Assembly: GCA_905187655.1 (NCBI GenBank)
Contig: CAJJIV010000016.1
Location: 1-14,938, forward strand
Length of the DNA stretch: 14,938 nt
Origin: an uncultured Eubacteriales bacterium
GTDB lineage: Bacteria > Bacillota > Clostridia > Christensenellales > UBA1242
Direction of reading: 5' to 3'
Shown here piece after piece: positions 5,691 through 12,236 of this stretch. The notes beneath the pieces are model-generated. The model saw only the letters and a list, made by a program, of their open reading frames with translations, searched no databases and was not told where the DNA came from. Position 1 is the first letter of the stretch, and every line of letters starts with the position of its first letter. The position numbers and the translations under genes are program-made.

Positions 5691-8588
5691 TTATCTGTTA
5701 TTAATTGCGTCAATTGGTTGTTTTCTGGCTATTTTGTATACAGGAAGCAGAGATGCAATAAAGGCAACAACCATACTTACTCCAAGAATTAAAGCAATTT
5801 GCCTTAAAGAAAAGTTTAGAAGTGTTAGGTTCATTCCCATATCTTCTCGCAATAATCTATTAATTATAGTTACTGACCCAAAGGTTGACACAACTGCAAA
5901 TACAAAATTAATTAATGCTATAACCAAGCTTTCATTGTAAAAGATGGAAAATACATCAACTTTTCTAGCTCCAATTGCTCTTAAAATTCCTATTTCTCGC
6001 TTTTTGTACGAAATTGATGTAGAAATAAAATTCATCATCATTAGTCCCGCAAATACAGCAAACCCAATACCAATGTACAAAAATATGTTGGCAGTTACTT
6101 CAATAAAAGAGTTTGCAAAATCTAATGAGTCCATAACATTGTTTTTTATTGTATAATGTTTAGCCAATGTATTATCAGCTTGCATTTCATAATATGCTTT
6201 GCACATATCAGTCATTTCGGCTTTTGTTAATGGTGAAAATGCTAAAAAACCAGAATAAACGCCTGAAACTGCACTATTATAAAAATTGTCATTACCAATT
6301 AAAGCTGCACCAGTGTAATCGTATAAATCTTCCATAGGTATTAAAACTAAGCCTACAACCTTATCATCTTTTTCAGTCGTTATACTATTAGCATTATCAT
6401 ATTCAAAAAGTTTAATATTGTTTTTTGCCCACTCACAGAACTCTGACATAAACGCACTATCGGCAAAAAGTGAATTAATATCTTCGGTTGAGCCGTTTAG
6501 TTTGTTCTTGTGTTCCTCACTTGTGATACTATCTTGTCCACAATCTCGAAGTAAGTACAATGCATACCTAGAATCTACTAAATATTCATTATCTAATAAG
6601 TTCGTTTTGCTACTATCAAAGTATTGAATGCTACTTGGATCCAAATTGGCAAGCTTATTTGTTTTTCCAGGATAATATAAATTACCATCCTTAGTTACAC
6701 CAATTTGAAATTTTTCACCAACTTGATAACCAACCGAACAATAGTCGCTAGATTTACTATTTATATAACCTTCTTTAACAATACATAATGCATGAGTGCC
6801 ATATCTTACCATCGTTTCGATCTTGTTATACTTCATATAATCAGCAGAAGATGGGTTTCTGTTCTCGTTTTTATTTGTGGCATCTGCATTTTTTATCATT
6901 TGCTCGTAGCCTTCGGTTGGTATTTTTGTGTCTATTATTGCTGTTACCTTAAAAATAGTGCCATCTAGACTTATGGTTGGATTAATGGCCAAGAACTTTT
7001 GAGCAGAATTAACAGCTATTGGCTCATAAACGGTAGCGGTTGTGGCATCTGTAAAACCAGCAATTGCAAACTGGTCTAATACATATTTAGTCAATGCGAT
7101 TTCGTTATAAGATTGTGGCAATGTTCCTGTAACAGTATAACCAAGTTTGTTTAATTCATCTTCATTAAGTTCAATAAATCCATAAATTTCACCAGTATAA
7201 AAACTTCCACTATATACATTAGTAATAATTTTATCTGAATCGCCAAAGACACTATTTAGACTATAGCCACTATCTTTTTTGTAAATTGGCTTAACAATAT
7301 CAAACCCAAGTTTGGCAATTTCAGCCAAATCGGCATCATTGCCACGCATCTCTCCGCCTCGTTCATTGTCGTATTCAGAATAATAGAAGTTCTCTTCGTC
7401 ACCATAATTATTAATAACTTTTTTTTCAACTTTAAATAAAAGCGTATTATAATCACTGTCTATGAACGAATTTGCTGTTGTTGTAACTTTGTTATATGCG
7501 CTCATCGTGTCGGCTAAACCAAACAAAGTAAACGCTACTAAACAAAGTAATATTGTAAAGACAAGTTTGCCAGGCTTGGTTTTAAGCCCGCTTACACCCA
7601 TCTTAAAACTATCTTTCCATTTAAGTTTGGATTTTATAAGCTTAAGGTCATTTTTATTGTATTGCACATTTGTATGATCTTCTGGGGTAGTTGCACTAAA
7701 CTGCTCAGTCGCACCAGTATCTGTTATTTTAGATACTTCCTTAAACTTTTTATTATTGCTTTCGCCAGTTGATATGATTATATCGTTACTATTGTTACTT
7801 AAAAATTTGTTAACAATTGCCGTTTCTTTGTCAGTTAATGTATGTCCTTTCTCTATGTAAATAATATTATCGCCAATAACATTAACTCCATCTGTTAATT
7901 TTTCTGCTTCAACAAAACGTTTCGTTTCATCACTAATTATTACGCCATCTTTCATTTCAATAATGCGGTCTGCGTAAATTTCGGCATACTCTCTGTCATG
8001 CGAAACAATAATTACAAGCTTGTCTTTAGACAATTTTTTAAGAGTATCAAAAACTTGCTTTCCAGTTGCCGAGTCTAACGCTCCAGTTGGCTCATCGGCA
8101 ATTATTATTTCTGGCTCTTTAATTAATGCCCTTGCAATTGCAACTCTTTGTTTTTGACCACCAGAAAGTTCGGTGGTCTTACGCTTCCCTTGTGCACCAA
8201 GGTCAACTTGTTCCAAAAGATTTTTGACAGCATCAGGAGTTGCTTTTTTACCCTGAAGTTCTAATGCTAGTGCAATATTTTTTTCAATATTAAACTCAGT
8301 TAAAATATTATACTCTTGAAAAATAAAGCCAATAAAAGTGTTTCGGTAACTATCAAAGTCACTACTGCTAAACTCTTTACTACTTTTTCCTTTAATAATA
8401 ATTTCACCACTATCAAAAGTATCTAGTCCACCAATGCAATTAAGTAAAGTTGATTTACCACAGCCAGATTTTCCTAAAATAAACACCATTCCTTTTTCAT
8501 CAAACTTTACCGAAACATCATTAAGAGCCTTAACCGGGACTCCTTTTTTTGGTCGATACGTTTTGCAAATATGCCTTAACTCTAACAT
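5691..8588 (-). CDS. ABC transporter, fused ATPase and FtsX-type permease
   Basis: A 965-residue fusion with MacB-like architecture. The N-terminal ATPase has Walker A GKSGCGKST (39-47), Q-loop Gln91, signature LSGGQ (141-145), Walker B IIIADE (161-166) and switch His197, so it should be active and dimerise. A linker (about 220-325) leads to TM1 (about 341-360), a large extracytoplasmic domain of about 470 residues, then the C-terminal FtsX domain with three helices (about 834-855, 884-905, 922-945) and the YKKREIGILRAIGAR motif. The family moves or pulls on substrates at the outer face (antimicrobial peptides, lipids, lipoproteins or cell-wall enzymes) rather than importing nutrients. No sensor kinase, regulator or adaptor gene lies beside it, so the substrate is unknown. 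AAAAGGAG eight bases before the ATG and a strong promoter support a single-gene unit. Confidence 0.9.
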   Translation of the reverse strand: MLELRHICKTYRPKKGVPVKALNDVSVKFDEKGMVFILGKSGCGKSTLLNCIGGLDTFDSGEIIIKGKSSKEFSSSDFDSYRNTFIGFIFQEYNILTEFNIEKNIALALELQGKKATPDAVKNLLEQVDLGAQGKRKTTELSGGQKQRVAIARALIKEPEIIIADEPTGALDSATGKQVFDTLKKLSKDKLVIIVSHDREYAEIYADRIIEMKDGVIISDETKRFVEAEKLTDGVNVIGDNIIYIEKGHTLTDKETAIVNKFLSNNSNDIIISTGESNNKKFKEVSKITDTGATEQFSATTPEDHTNVQYNKNDLKLIKSKLKWKDSFKMGVSGLKTKPGKLVFTILLCLVAFTLFGLADTMSAYNKVTTTANSFIDSDYNTLLFKVEKKVINNYGDEENFYYSEYDNERGGEMRGNDADLAEIAKLGFDIVKPIYKKDSGYSLNSVFGDSDKIITNVYSGSFYTGEIYGFIELNEDELNKLGYTVTGTLPQSYNEIALTKYVLDQFAIAGFTDATTATVYEPIAVNSAQKFLAINPTISLDGTIFKVTAIIDTKIPTEGYEQMIKNADATNKNENRNPSSADYMKYNKIETMVRYGTHALCIVKEGYINSKSSDYCSVGYQVGEKFQIGVTKDGNLYYPGKTNKLANLDPSSIQYFDSSKTNLLDNEYLVDSRYALYLLRDCGQDSITSEEHKNKLNGSTEDINSLFADSAFMSEFCEWAKNNIKLFEYDNANSITTEKDDKVVGLVLIPMEDLYDYTGAALIGNDNFYNSAVSGVYSGFLAFSPLTKAEMTDMCKAYYEMQADNTLAKHYTIKNNVMDSLDFANSFIEVTANIFLYIGIGFAVFAGLMMMNFISTSISYKKREIGILRAIGARKVDVFSIFYNESLVIALINFVFAVVSTFGSVTIINRLLREDMGMNLTLLNFSLRQIALILGVSMVVAFIASLLPVYKIARKQPIDAINNR

Positions 8589-8610
8589 TGCTTCATCTCC
8601 TTTTCTATAT

Positions 8611-8640
8611 ATTATAAAATCAAATTTAAAACAAAGTCAA
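8611..8640 (-). promoter_or_regulatory. ABC transporter promoter
   Basis: On the minus strand TTGACT (8640-8635), an 18-base spacer and a perfect TATAAT (8616-8611) form a good housekeeping-type promoter. It begins directly after the T-run of the rpsR terminator, so the two units are insulated with no spare sequence. Confidence 0.65.
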
Positions 8641-8676
8641 ATAAAAAAACATTTTTGATTAAATCAAAAATGTTTT
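8641..8676 (-). terminator. Terminator of the rpsF-ssb-rpsR operon
   Basis: Arms 8646-8660 and 8662-8676 (core CATTTTTGATT) form a perfect 15-base inverted repeat around one central base. On the minus strand it continues into a T-run (complement of 8643-8649), ten bases past the rpsR stop. Confidence 0.85.
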
Positions 8677-8686
8677 AAGTAGATTA

Positions 8687-8953
8687 TTAATCATTCTTGT
8701 ATGGTAATAAAGCCATAACTCTTGCTCTTTTTATTGCAGTCGTTAATTCACGTTGATGTTTAGCACATAGTCCTGAAACACGACGTGGAATTATTTTGCC
8801 CTTTTCTGTCATATACCTTTTTAGTTTAGATACATCTTTGTAGTCAATCCCAGCAGATTTTTCTTGGCAGAAAGCACAAACTTTTTTTACTTGCTTTTTA
8901 TTTTTCTTAACAGATTTATCATCGTAAGATGCATTATTTTTTTGTGGTTTCAT
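8687..8953 (-). CDS. rpsR: Ribosomal protein bS18
   Basis: Small-subunit protein that binds 16S rRNA next to S6. The core KIIPRRVSGLCAKHQRELTT and the end RARVMALLPY are the S18 signature. It is of the zinc-binding type: Cys26 and Cys29 (CAFC) plus Cys63 and His66 (CAKH) give a complete CxxC/CxxH set. The 88 residues include a lysine-rich N-terminal tail (1-24), somewhat longer than the core. The ATG at 8953 has GGAGAAG upstream. It is the last gene of rpsF-ssb-rpsR, 31 bases after ssb, and is followed at once by the terminator. A retained zinc site suggests the cell need not hold a zinc-free S18 copy, though a paralogue elsewhere cannot be excluded. Confidence 0.97.
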   Translation of the reverse strand: MKPQKNNASYDDKSVKKNKKQVKKVCAFCQEKSAGIDYKDVSKLKRYMTEKGKIIPRRVSGLCAKHQRELTTAIKRARVMALLPYKND

Positions 8954-8984
8954 ATTCTTCTCCTAATTAAAATTAATTTGCCCA

Positions 8985-9419
8985 TTAAAATGGTAAATCA
9001 TCATCACTAACAGGCTCAAACTTTGCAATCTTTTCTTTGGCAGTTGTTTGTTTGTCTTCATCAAACTTAGACCTTTCAGTTGGTTCACCATCATCATTGC
9101 CACTGCGTGAACTTAAAAATTCACAATCATCAACAACAACTTCAGTAACATAACGTTTCGTTCCATCTTGTGCTTCGTAGTTGCGTGTTTGAAGTGAGCC
9201 TACAACACAAGTTTTACTGCCTTTTTTTAGGTATTTAGCAATATTGTCCGCCAAACCTCTCCATGCTACACAGCTAATAAAGTCAGTTTCTCTTTCACCA
9301 TCTGCGTTTGCAAATCTACGAGAAACTGCAATAGAAAATCTTACTACACTTGTTCCATTAGCAGTGGTTGTGTGTTCAGGGTCACGAGTTAAATTACCCA
9401 CTAAAAATACTTTATTCAT
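8985..9419 (-). CDS. ssb: Single-stranded DNA-binding protein
   Basis: Coats single-stranded DNA in replication, repair and recombination and recruits partner proteins. The OB-fold spans about residues 1-103 (NKVFLVGNLTRDPE at the start, then AVSRRF, FISCVAWRGLADNIAKYLKKG and VVGSLQTRNYE). A short acidic and polar linker follows, and the protein ends in the canonical partner-binding tip DDDLPF (139-144). The length of 144 residues is at the short end because the linker is brief and lacks the Gly/Gln-rich repeats of many homologues. The ATG at 9419 is chosen because GGAGG (complement of 9428-9432) sits eight bases upstream; an in-frame TTG at 9434 would put this site inside the gene. It lies 21 bases after rpsF in the conserved rpsF-ssb-rpsR order. 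Confidence 0.97.
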   Translation of the reverse strand: MNKVFLVGNLTRDPEHTTTANGTSVVRFSIAVSRRFANADGERETDFISCVAWRGLADNIAKYLKKGSKTCVVGSLQTRNYEAQDGTKRYVTEVVVDDCEFLSSRSGNDDGEPTERSKFDEDKQTTAKEKIAKFEPVSDDDLPF

Positions 9420-9440
9420 AATAAAGTCCTCCAAAATTAA

Positions 9441-9722
9441 TTACTTAGCAACAATCATTTGACGAACAACGCCATCGGTAATGTTAAGTACTTTGCCTAT
9501 TGTGTTTGGAGCATCACCTTCTGCGGTAAAGTTAACTAATACATAGTAACCTTCTGCTCGGTAGTTAATAGGATAAGCAAACTTTTTAATGCCAGATTTT
9601 TCAACACTTTCAATAACACCACTATTTTTGGTGATAATGCCTTCAACCTTTTTCATTAAGTCTTCTTTTTGCTCATCAGTTAGTTCACTACTAATAATGT
9701 ACAATAATTCATACTTTTGCAT
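9441..9722 (-). CDS. rpsF: Ribosomal protein bS6
   Basis: Small-subunit protein that binds 16S rRNA as a heterodimer with S18, encoded two genes downstream. The 93-residue length and the motifs MQKYELLYIISSELTDEQ, KKFAYPINYRAEGYYVLVNF and VVRQMIV are diagnostic of the ferredoxin-like S6 fold. GGGAGG (complement of 9734-9739) precedes the ATG at 9722 by 11 bases, a rather wide spacing. This site overlaps the 3' side of a predicted leader stem (see the leader entry), so the S6:S18 complex may repress its own operon. It is the first gene of rpsF-ssb-rpsR, read from the promoter at 9790-9818. Confidence 0.97.
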   Translation of the reverse strand: MQKYELLYIISSELTDEQKEDLMKKVEGIITKNSGVIESVEKSGIKKFAYPINYRAEGYYVLVNFTAEGDAPNTIGKVLNITDGVVRQMIVAK

Positions 9723-9733
9723 ATCTTTTTATA

Positions 9734-9783
9734 CCTCCCTTTGGACTAATCGGCTTTAAATTTTATTTTAAAGCAAGGATTGT
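9734..9783 (-). promoter_or_regulatory. Putative S6:S18 autoregulatory mRNA leader
   Basis: Starting at the predicted transcription start near 9783, the minus-strand leader can form an upper hairpin, GCTTTAAA (9774-9767) with TTTAAAGC (9760-9753). CCG follows directly on the 3' side (9753-9751; its first C is also the outermost base of that arm). A lower stem pairs CCTT (9778-9775) with AAGG in the AAAGGGAGG segment, which includes the ribosome binding site. A hairpin with an unpaired CCG on the 3' side ahead of rpsF is the layout described for the S6:S18 leader motif, mimicking the 16S site. The fold is by eye and the lower stem is short. Confidence 0.45.
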
Positions 9784-9789
9784 GCTAAT

Positions 9790-9818
9790 AATATATCACA
9801 TCATTTTTTAATTTTCAA
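9790..9818 (-). promoter_or_regulatory. rpsF-ssb-rpsR promoter
   Basis: On the minus strand TTGAAA (9818-9813), a 17-base spacer and TATATT (9795-9790) preceded by TG form an extended -10 promoter. The start near 9783 places the putative S6:S18 hairpin at the very 5' end of the transcript. Confidence 0.65.
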
Positions 9819-9821
9819 GTG

Positions 9822-9839
9822 ATTAAATAAATATTTAAT
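9822..9839. repeat. AT-only palindrome between tex and rpsF
   Basis: ATTAAATA (9822-9829) and TATTTAAT (9832-9839) form a perfect inverted repeat around two bases, three bases upstream of the rpsF -35 box and downstream of the tex stop. It lacks G or C and is not followed by a T-run, so it is a poor terminator. I see no proper terminator for tex, so some tex transcription may read into rpsF. Confidence 0.3.
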
Positions 9840-9878
9840 AATTTTTAATAACACAAAATAATAACACAGGTTTAATTG

Positions 9879-12047
9879 TTATACGTTAATTTCATCATCC
9901 ACAGCACCTTTAATTGTTAAAGCAATTCTTTTTTTGTTTAGGTCTACACTTAATACCTTAACTTTAACGACATCACCAACTTTAAGAACTTCGCTTGGAT
10001 GCTTAATATAATCTTTGCTAATTTCACTTATGTGTACAAGTCCATCTTGGTGCACAGATATATCTACAAAGGCACCAAAGTCTATTACATTACGAACAAC
10101 ACCGGTCATTACCATTCCTTCTTTAAGGTTTTCAATGCCCAAAAGTTCGCTTTTTAACATAGGTTTTGGCAAATCATCTCTTATATCTCTGCCTGGTTTT
10201 GCTAGTTCTCCAGCAATATCAACCAAAGTTGGAGCGCCAATGTTAAGTTCTTTGGCAAGTTTATCACAACCTTCTTTTTCAATTAAAGTTGGCAATAATT
10301 GCAGTTTTTGACTGCCAATATCAGCCTTTGTTAAGTTAAAATGTTTAAGCAATGGTTCAACCGCATAATAGCTTTCTGGATGTACACCAGTGTTGTCTAG
10401 AATATTTTCACCACCAACAACTCGTAAAAAACCCGCGCACTGTTCAAAGGCTTTGTCTCCTAGTTTTGGAATTTTTTTAAGCATTTCTCTGTTCTTAATT
10501 TCTCCATTCTCTTGTCTATATTTTTCAATAGATTTTGCAATTCCACTATTAAGACCAGAAACATAAGACAACAAACTTGGGCTTGCAGTATTAACATCTA
10601 CCCCAACACTGTTTACGCAATCTTCAACCACCCCTTCAAGAACTTCGGTAAGTCTTGCTTGTGGCATATCGTGCTGATATTGCCCTACTCCAATTGATTT
10701 AACATCAATTTTAATTAATTCTGCCAAAGGGTCTTGCAACCTTCTTGCAATACTTACTGCACTTCTTAGCGCAACATCGTAGCTTGGGAACTCTTCCGCT
10801 CCAAGTTTGCTTGCACTATACACCGATGCGCCTGCTTCATTAACCACGGCATAAGTCACCTTTCGGTCTAACTTTTTAATTAAATTAGCAACAAAAATTT
10901 CACTTTCTTTAGTAGCAGTACCATTGCCAATTGAAATTACATCTACATTGTGTTTGTTAATTAAAGTGGTCAACTTTTCTTCTGCTTCATCAATTTTGTT
11001 TTGTGGTGGCGTTGGATAAACAACGGCAGTATCCAATACATTCCCCCTACTATCTATAACAGCAATTTTGCAACCTGTTCGATATGCTGGGTCTAATCCT
11101 AAAATTACTTTGCCTTTAAGCGGTGGTTGCATTAAAAGTGGTTTCAAATTAACCTCAAACATTTTAATTGCCTGTTCGTTGGCTCTATCTGTTAACTCGC
11201 TTCTAACTTCTCTTTCAATGCTAGGGAAAATTAATCGGTTATACGCATCAGCCGAAATTTCTTCAAGTAGTTCTTTATATGGTGAATTCTTTTTAATGAA
11301 TTCAGCATAAATTTTATTAAGTGCCAATTCTTCATTAACAATCAATGAAACTTTAAGAGCACCTTCATTTTCACCACGGTTAACAGCAAGGATTCGGTGA
11401 CTAGGTAATTTGTTGATTTCAGCATCAAAATCTTTATAATTCTCGTAGGTAAGAGCATTCTCAGATTTTTCATTTAGCACTGCTTTTATATGACCCTTTT
11501 TACTTAATAATTCTCTTAGTTCCTTTCTAAGGTTTGCATTATCTGAAATTGTTTCTGCAACAATATCTTTAGCACCCGCCAAAGCCTCTTCCGCAGAATT
11601 AACACCTTTTTCTTCGTTGATAAATTCTTTTGCTTTTTCAAGCAAATTTTCGCCTTTTTGTGATAAAATTATATCTGCAAGTGGTTGCAACCCTTTTGCA
11701 ATAGCAACACTAGCACGTGTTTTACGCTTTGGTTTAAACGGCCTATAAATGTCTTCAACTTCTGTTAAAGTGCTAGCATTTGCTATTGCCATGGCAATTT
11801 CATCGGTCATATTCCCTTGTTCTGTAATAAGATTTGTTACTTCTTCTTTTCTTTTATCTAAGTTCCTTAAATAATTAAGTCGGTCGTGAAATGACCTTAG
11901 AGTTTGGTCATCTACACCACCTGTTAATTCCTTTCGATACCTTGCAATAAATGGTATTGTGCAACCTTCATCTATTAAATTAATAATATTTTGCACTTGC
12001 ACTGGCTTTAACCCAAATTCTAGTGATAATAATTTCTGAATATCCAT
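9879..12047 (-). CDS. tex: Tex family RNA-binding protein
   Basis: Tex is a conserved cytoplasmic nucleic-acid-binding protein linked to transcription, toxin-gene expression and stress tolerance; its exact biochemical role is not settled. The full 722-residue architecture is present: the helical Tex N-terminal region (1 to about 300, with TIPFIARYRKELTGG at 30-44 and EDIYRPFKPKRKTRA at 98-112), a YqgF/RuvC-like domain (about 313-440, ILGLDPAYRTGCK), the tandem helix-hairpin-helix region (about 485-550, NTASPSLLSYVSGL), and a C-terminal S1 RNA-binding domain (641-713, GMVMTGVVRNVIDFGAFVDI). GGAGAG lies 11 bases before the ATG. It is transcribed alone from an extended -10 promoter, divergently from the P-type ATPase, and no strong terminator separates it from rpsF downstream. 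Confidence 0.96.
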   Translation of the reverse strand: MDIQKLLSLEFGLKPVQVQNIINLIDEGCTIPFIARYRKELTGGVDDQTLRSFHDRLNYLRNLDKRKEEVTNLITEQGNMTDEIAMAIANASTLTEVEDIYRPFKPKRKTRASVAIAKGLQPLADIILSQKGENLLEKAKEFINEEKGVNSAEEALAGAKDIVAETISDNANLRKELRELLSKKGHIKAVLNEKSENALTYENYKDFDAEINKLPSHRILAVNRGENEGALKVSLIVNEELALNKIYAEFIKKNSPYKELLEEISADAYNRLIFPSIEREVRSELTDRANEQAIKMFEVNLKPLLMQPPLKGKVILGLDPAYRTGCKIAVIDSRGNVLDTAVVYPTPPQNKIDEAEEKLTTLINKHNVDVISIGNGTATKESEIFVANLIKKLDRKVTYAVVNEAGASVYSASKLGAEEFPSYDVALRSAVSIARRLQDPLAELIKIDVKSIGVGQYQHDMPQARLTEVLEGVVEDCVNSVGVDVNTASPSLLSYVSGLNSGIAKSIEKYRQENGEIKNREMLKKIPKLGDKAFEQCAGFLRVVGGENILDNTGVHPESYYAVEPLLKHFNLTKADIGSQKLQLLPTLIEKEGCDKLAKELNIGAPTLVDIAGELAKPGRDIRDDLPKPMLKSELLGIENLKEGMVMTGVVRNVIDFGAFVDISVHQDGLVHISEISKDYIKHPSEVLKVGDVVKVKVLSVDLNKKRIALTIKGAVDDEINV

Positions 12048-12086
12048 TGTAATTTATTCTCTCCGCATTAATATTTTTATGTAATA

Positions 12087-12114
12087 ATTATACCAAATTA
12101 ATTCGACATTGCAA
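12087..12114 (-). promoter_or_regulatory. tex promoter
   Basis: On the minus strand TTGCAA (12114-12109), a 16-base spacer and a perfect TATAAT (12092-12087) preceded by TGG form a strong extended -10 promoter. The start near 12080 gives a leader of about 33 bases. Confidence 0.65.
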
Positions 12115-12178
12115 AATAGAAATTTTATTTATTTTTAACAAATACTATTAAATAAAGAGCCTTTTGTTTTCATATTTG

Positions 12179-12208
12179 TTGACTAGATTAGATTAATTAT
12201 AGTAAAAT
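12179..12208 (+). promoter_or_regulatory. P-type ATPase promoter
   Basis: TTGACT (12179-12184) and TAAAAT (12203-12208), with an 18-base spacer, give a start near 12215, just ahead of AAGGAG at 12223-12228. I see no obvious operator or metal-sensor site between this promoter and the divergent tex promoter. Confidence 0.55.
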
Positions 12209-12236
12209 GATGTTAGAAAAATAAGGAGAACCTATA

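Noticed and set aside
4873..8588. SHOCT protein and ABC transporter as one functional module
   Set aside because: They are convergent, with separate promoters and a shared terminator. Adjacency alone does not support a system.
12087..12208. Metal-responsive operator or riboswitch ahead of the P-type ATPase
   Set aside because: The tex and ATPase promoters fill the short gap, I found no dyad symmetry, and the leader before the GTG is only about 20 bases, too short for a riboswitch.
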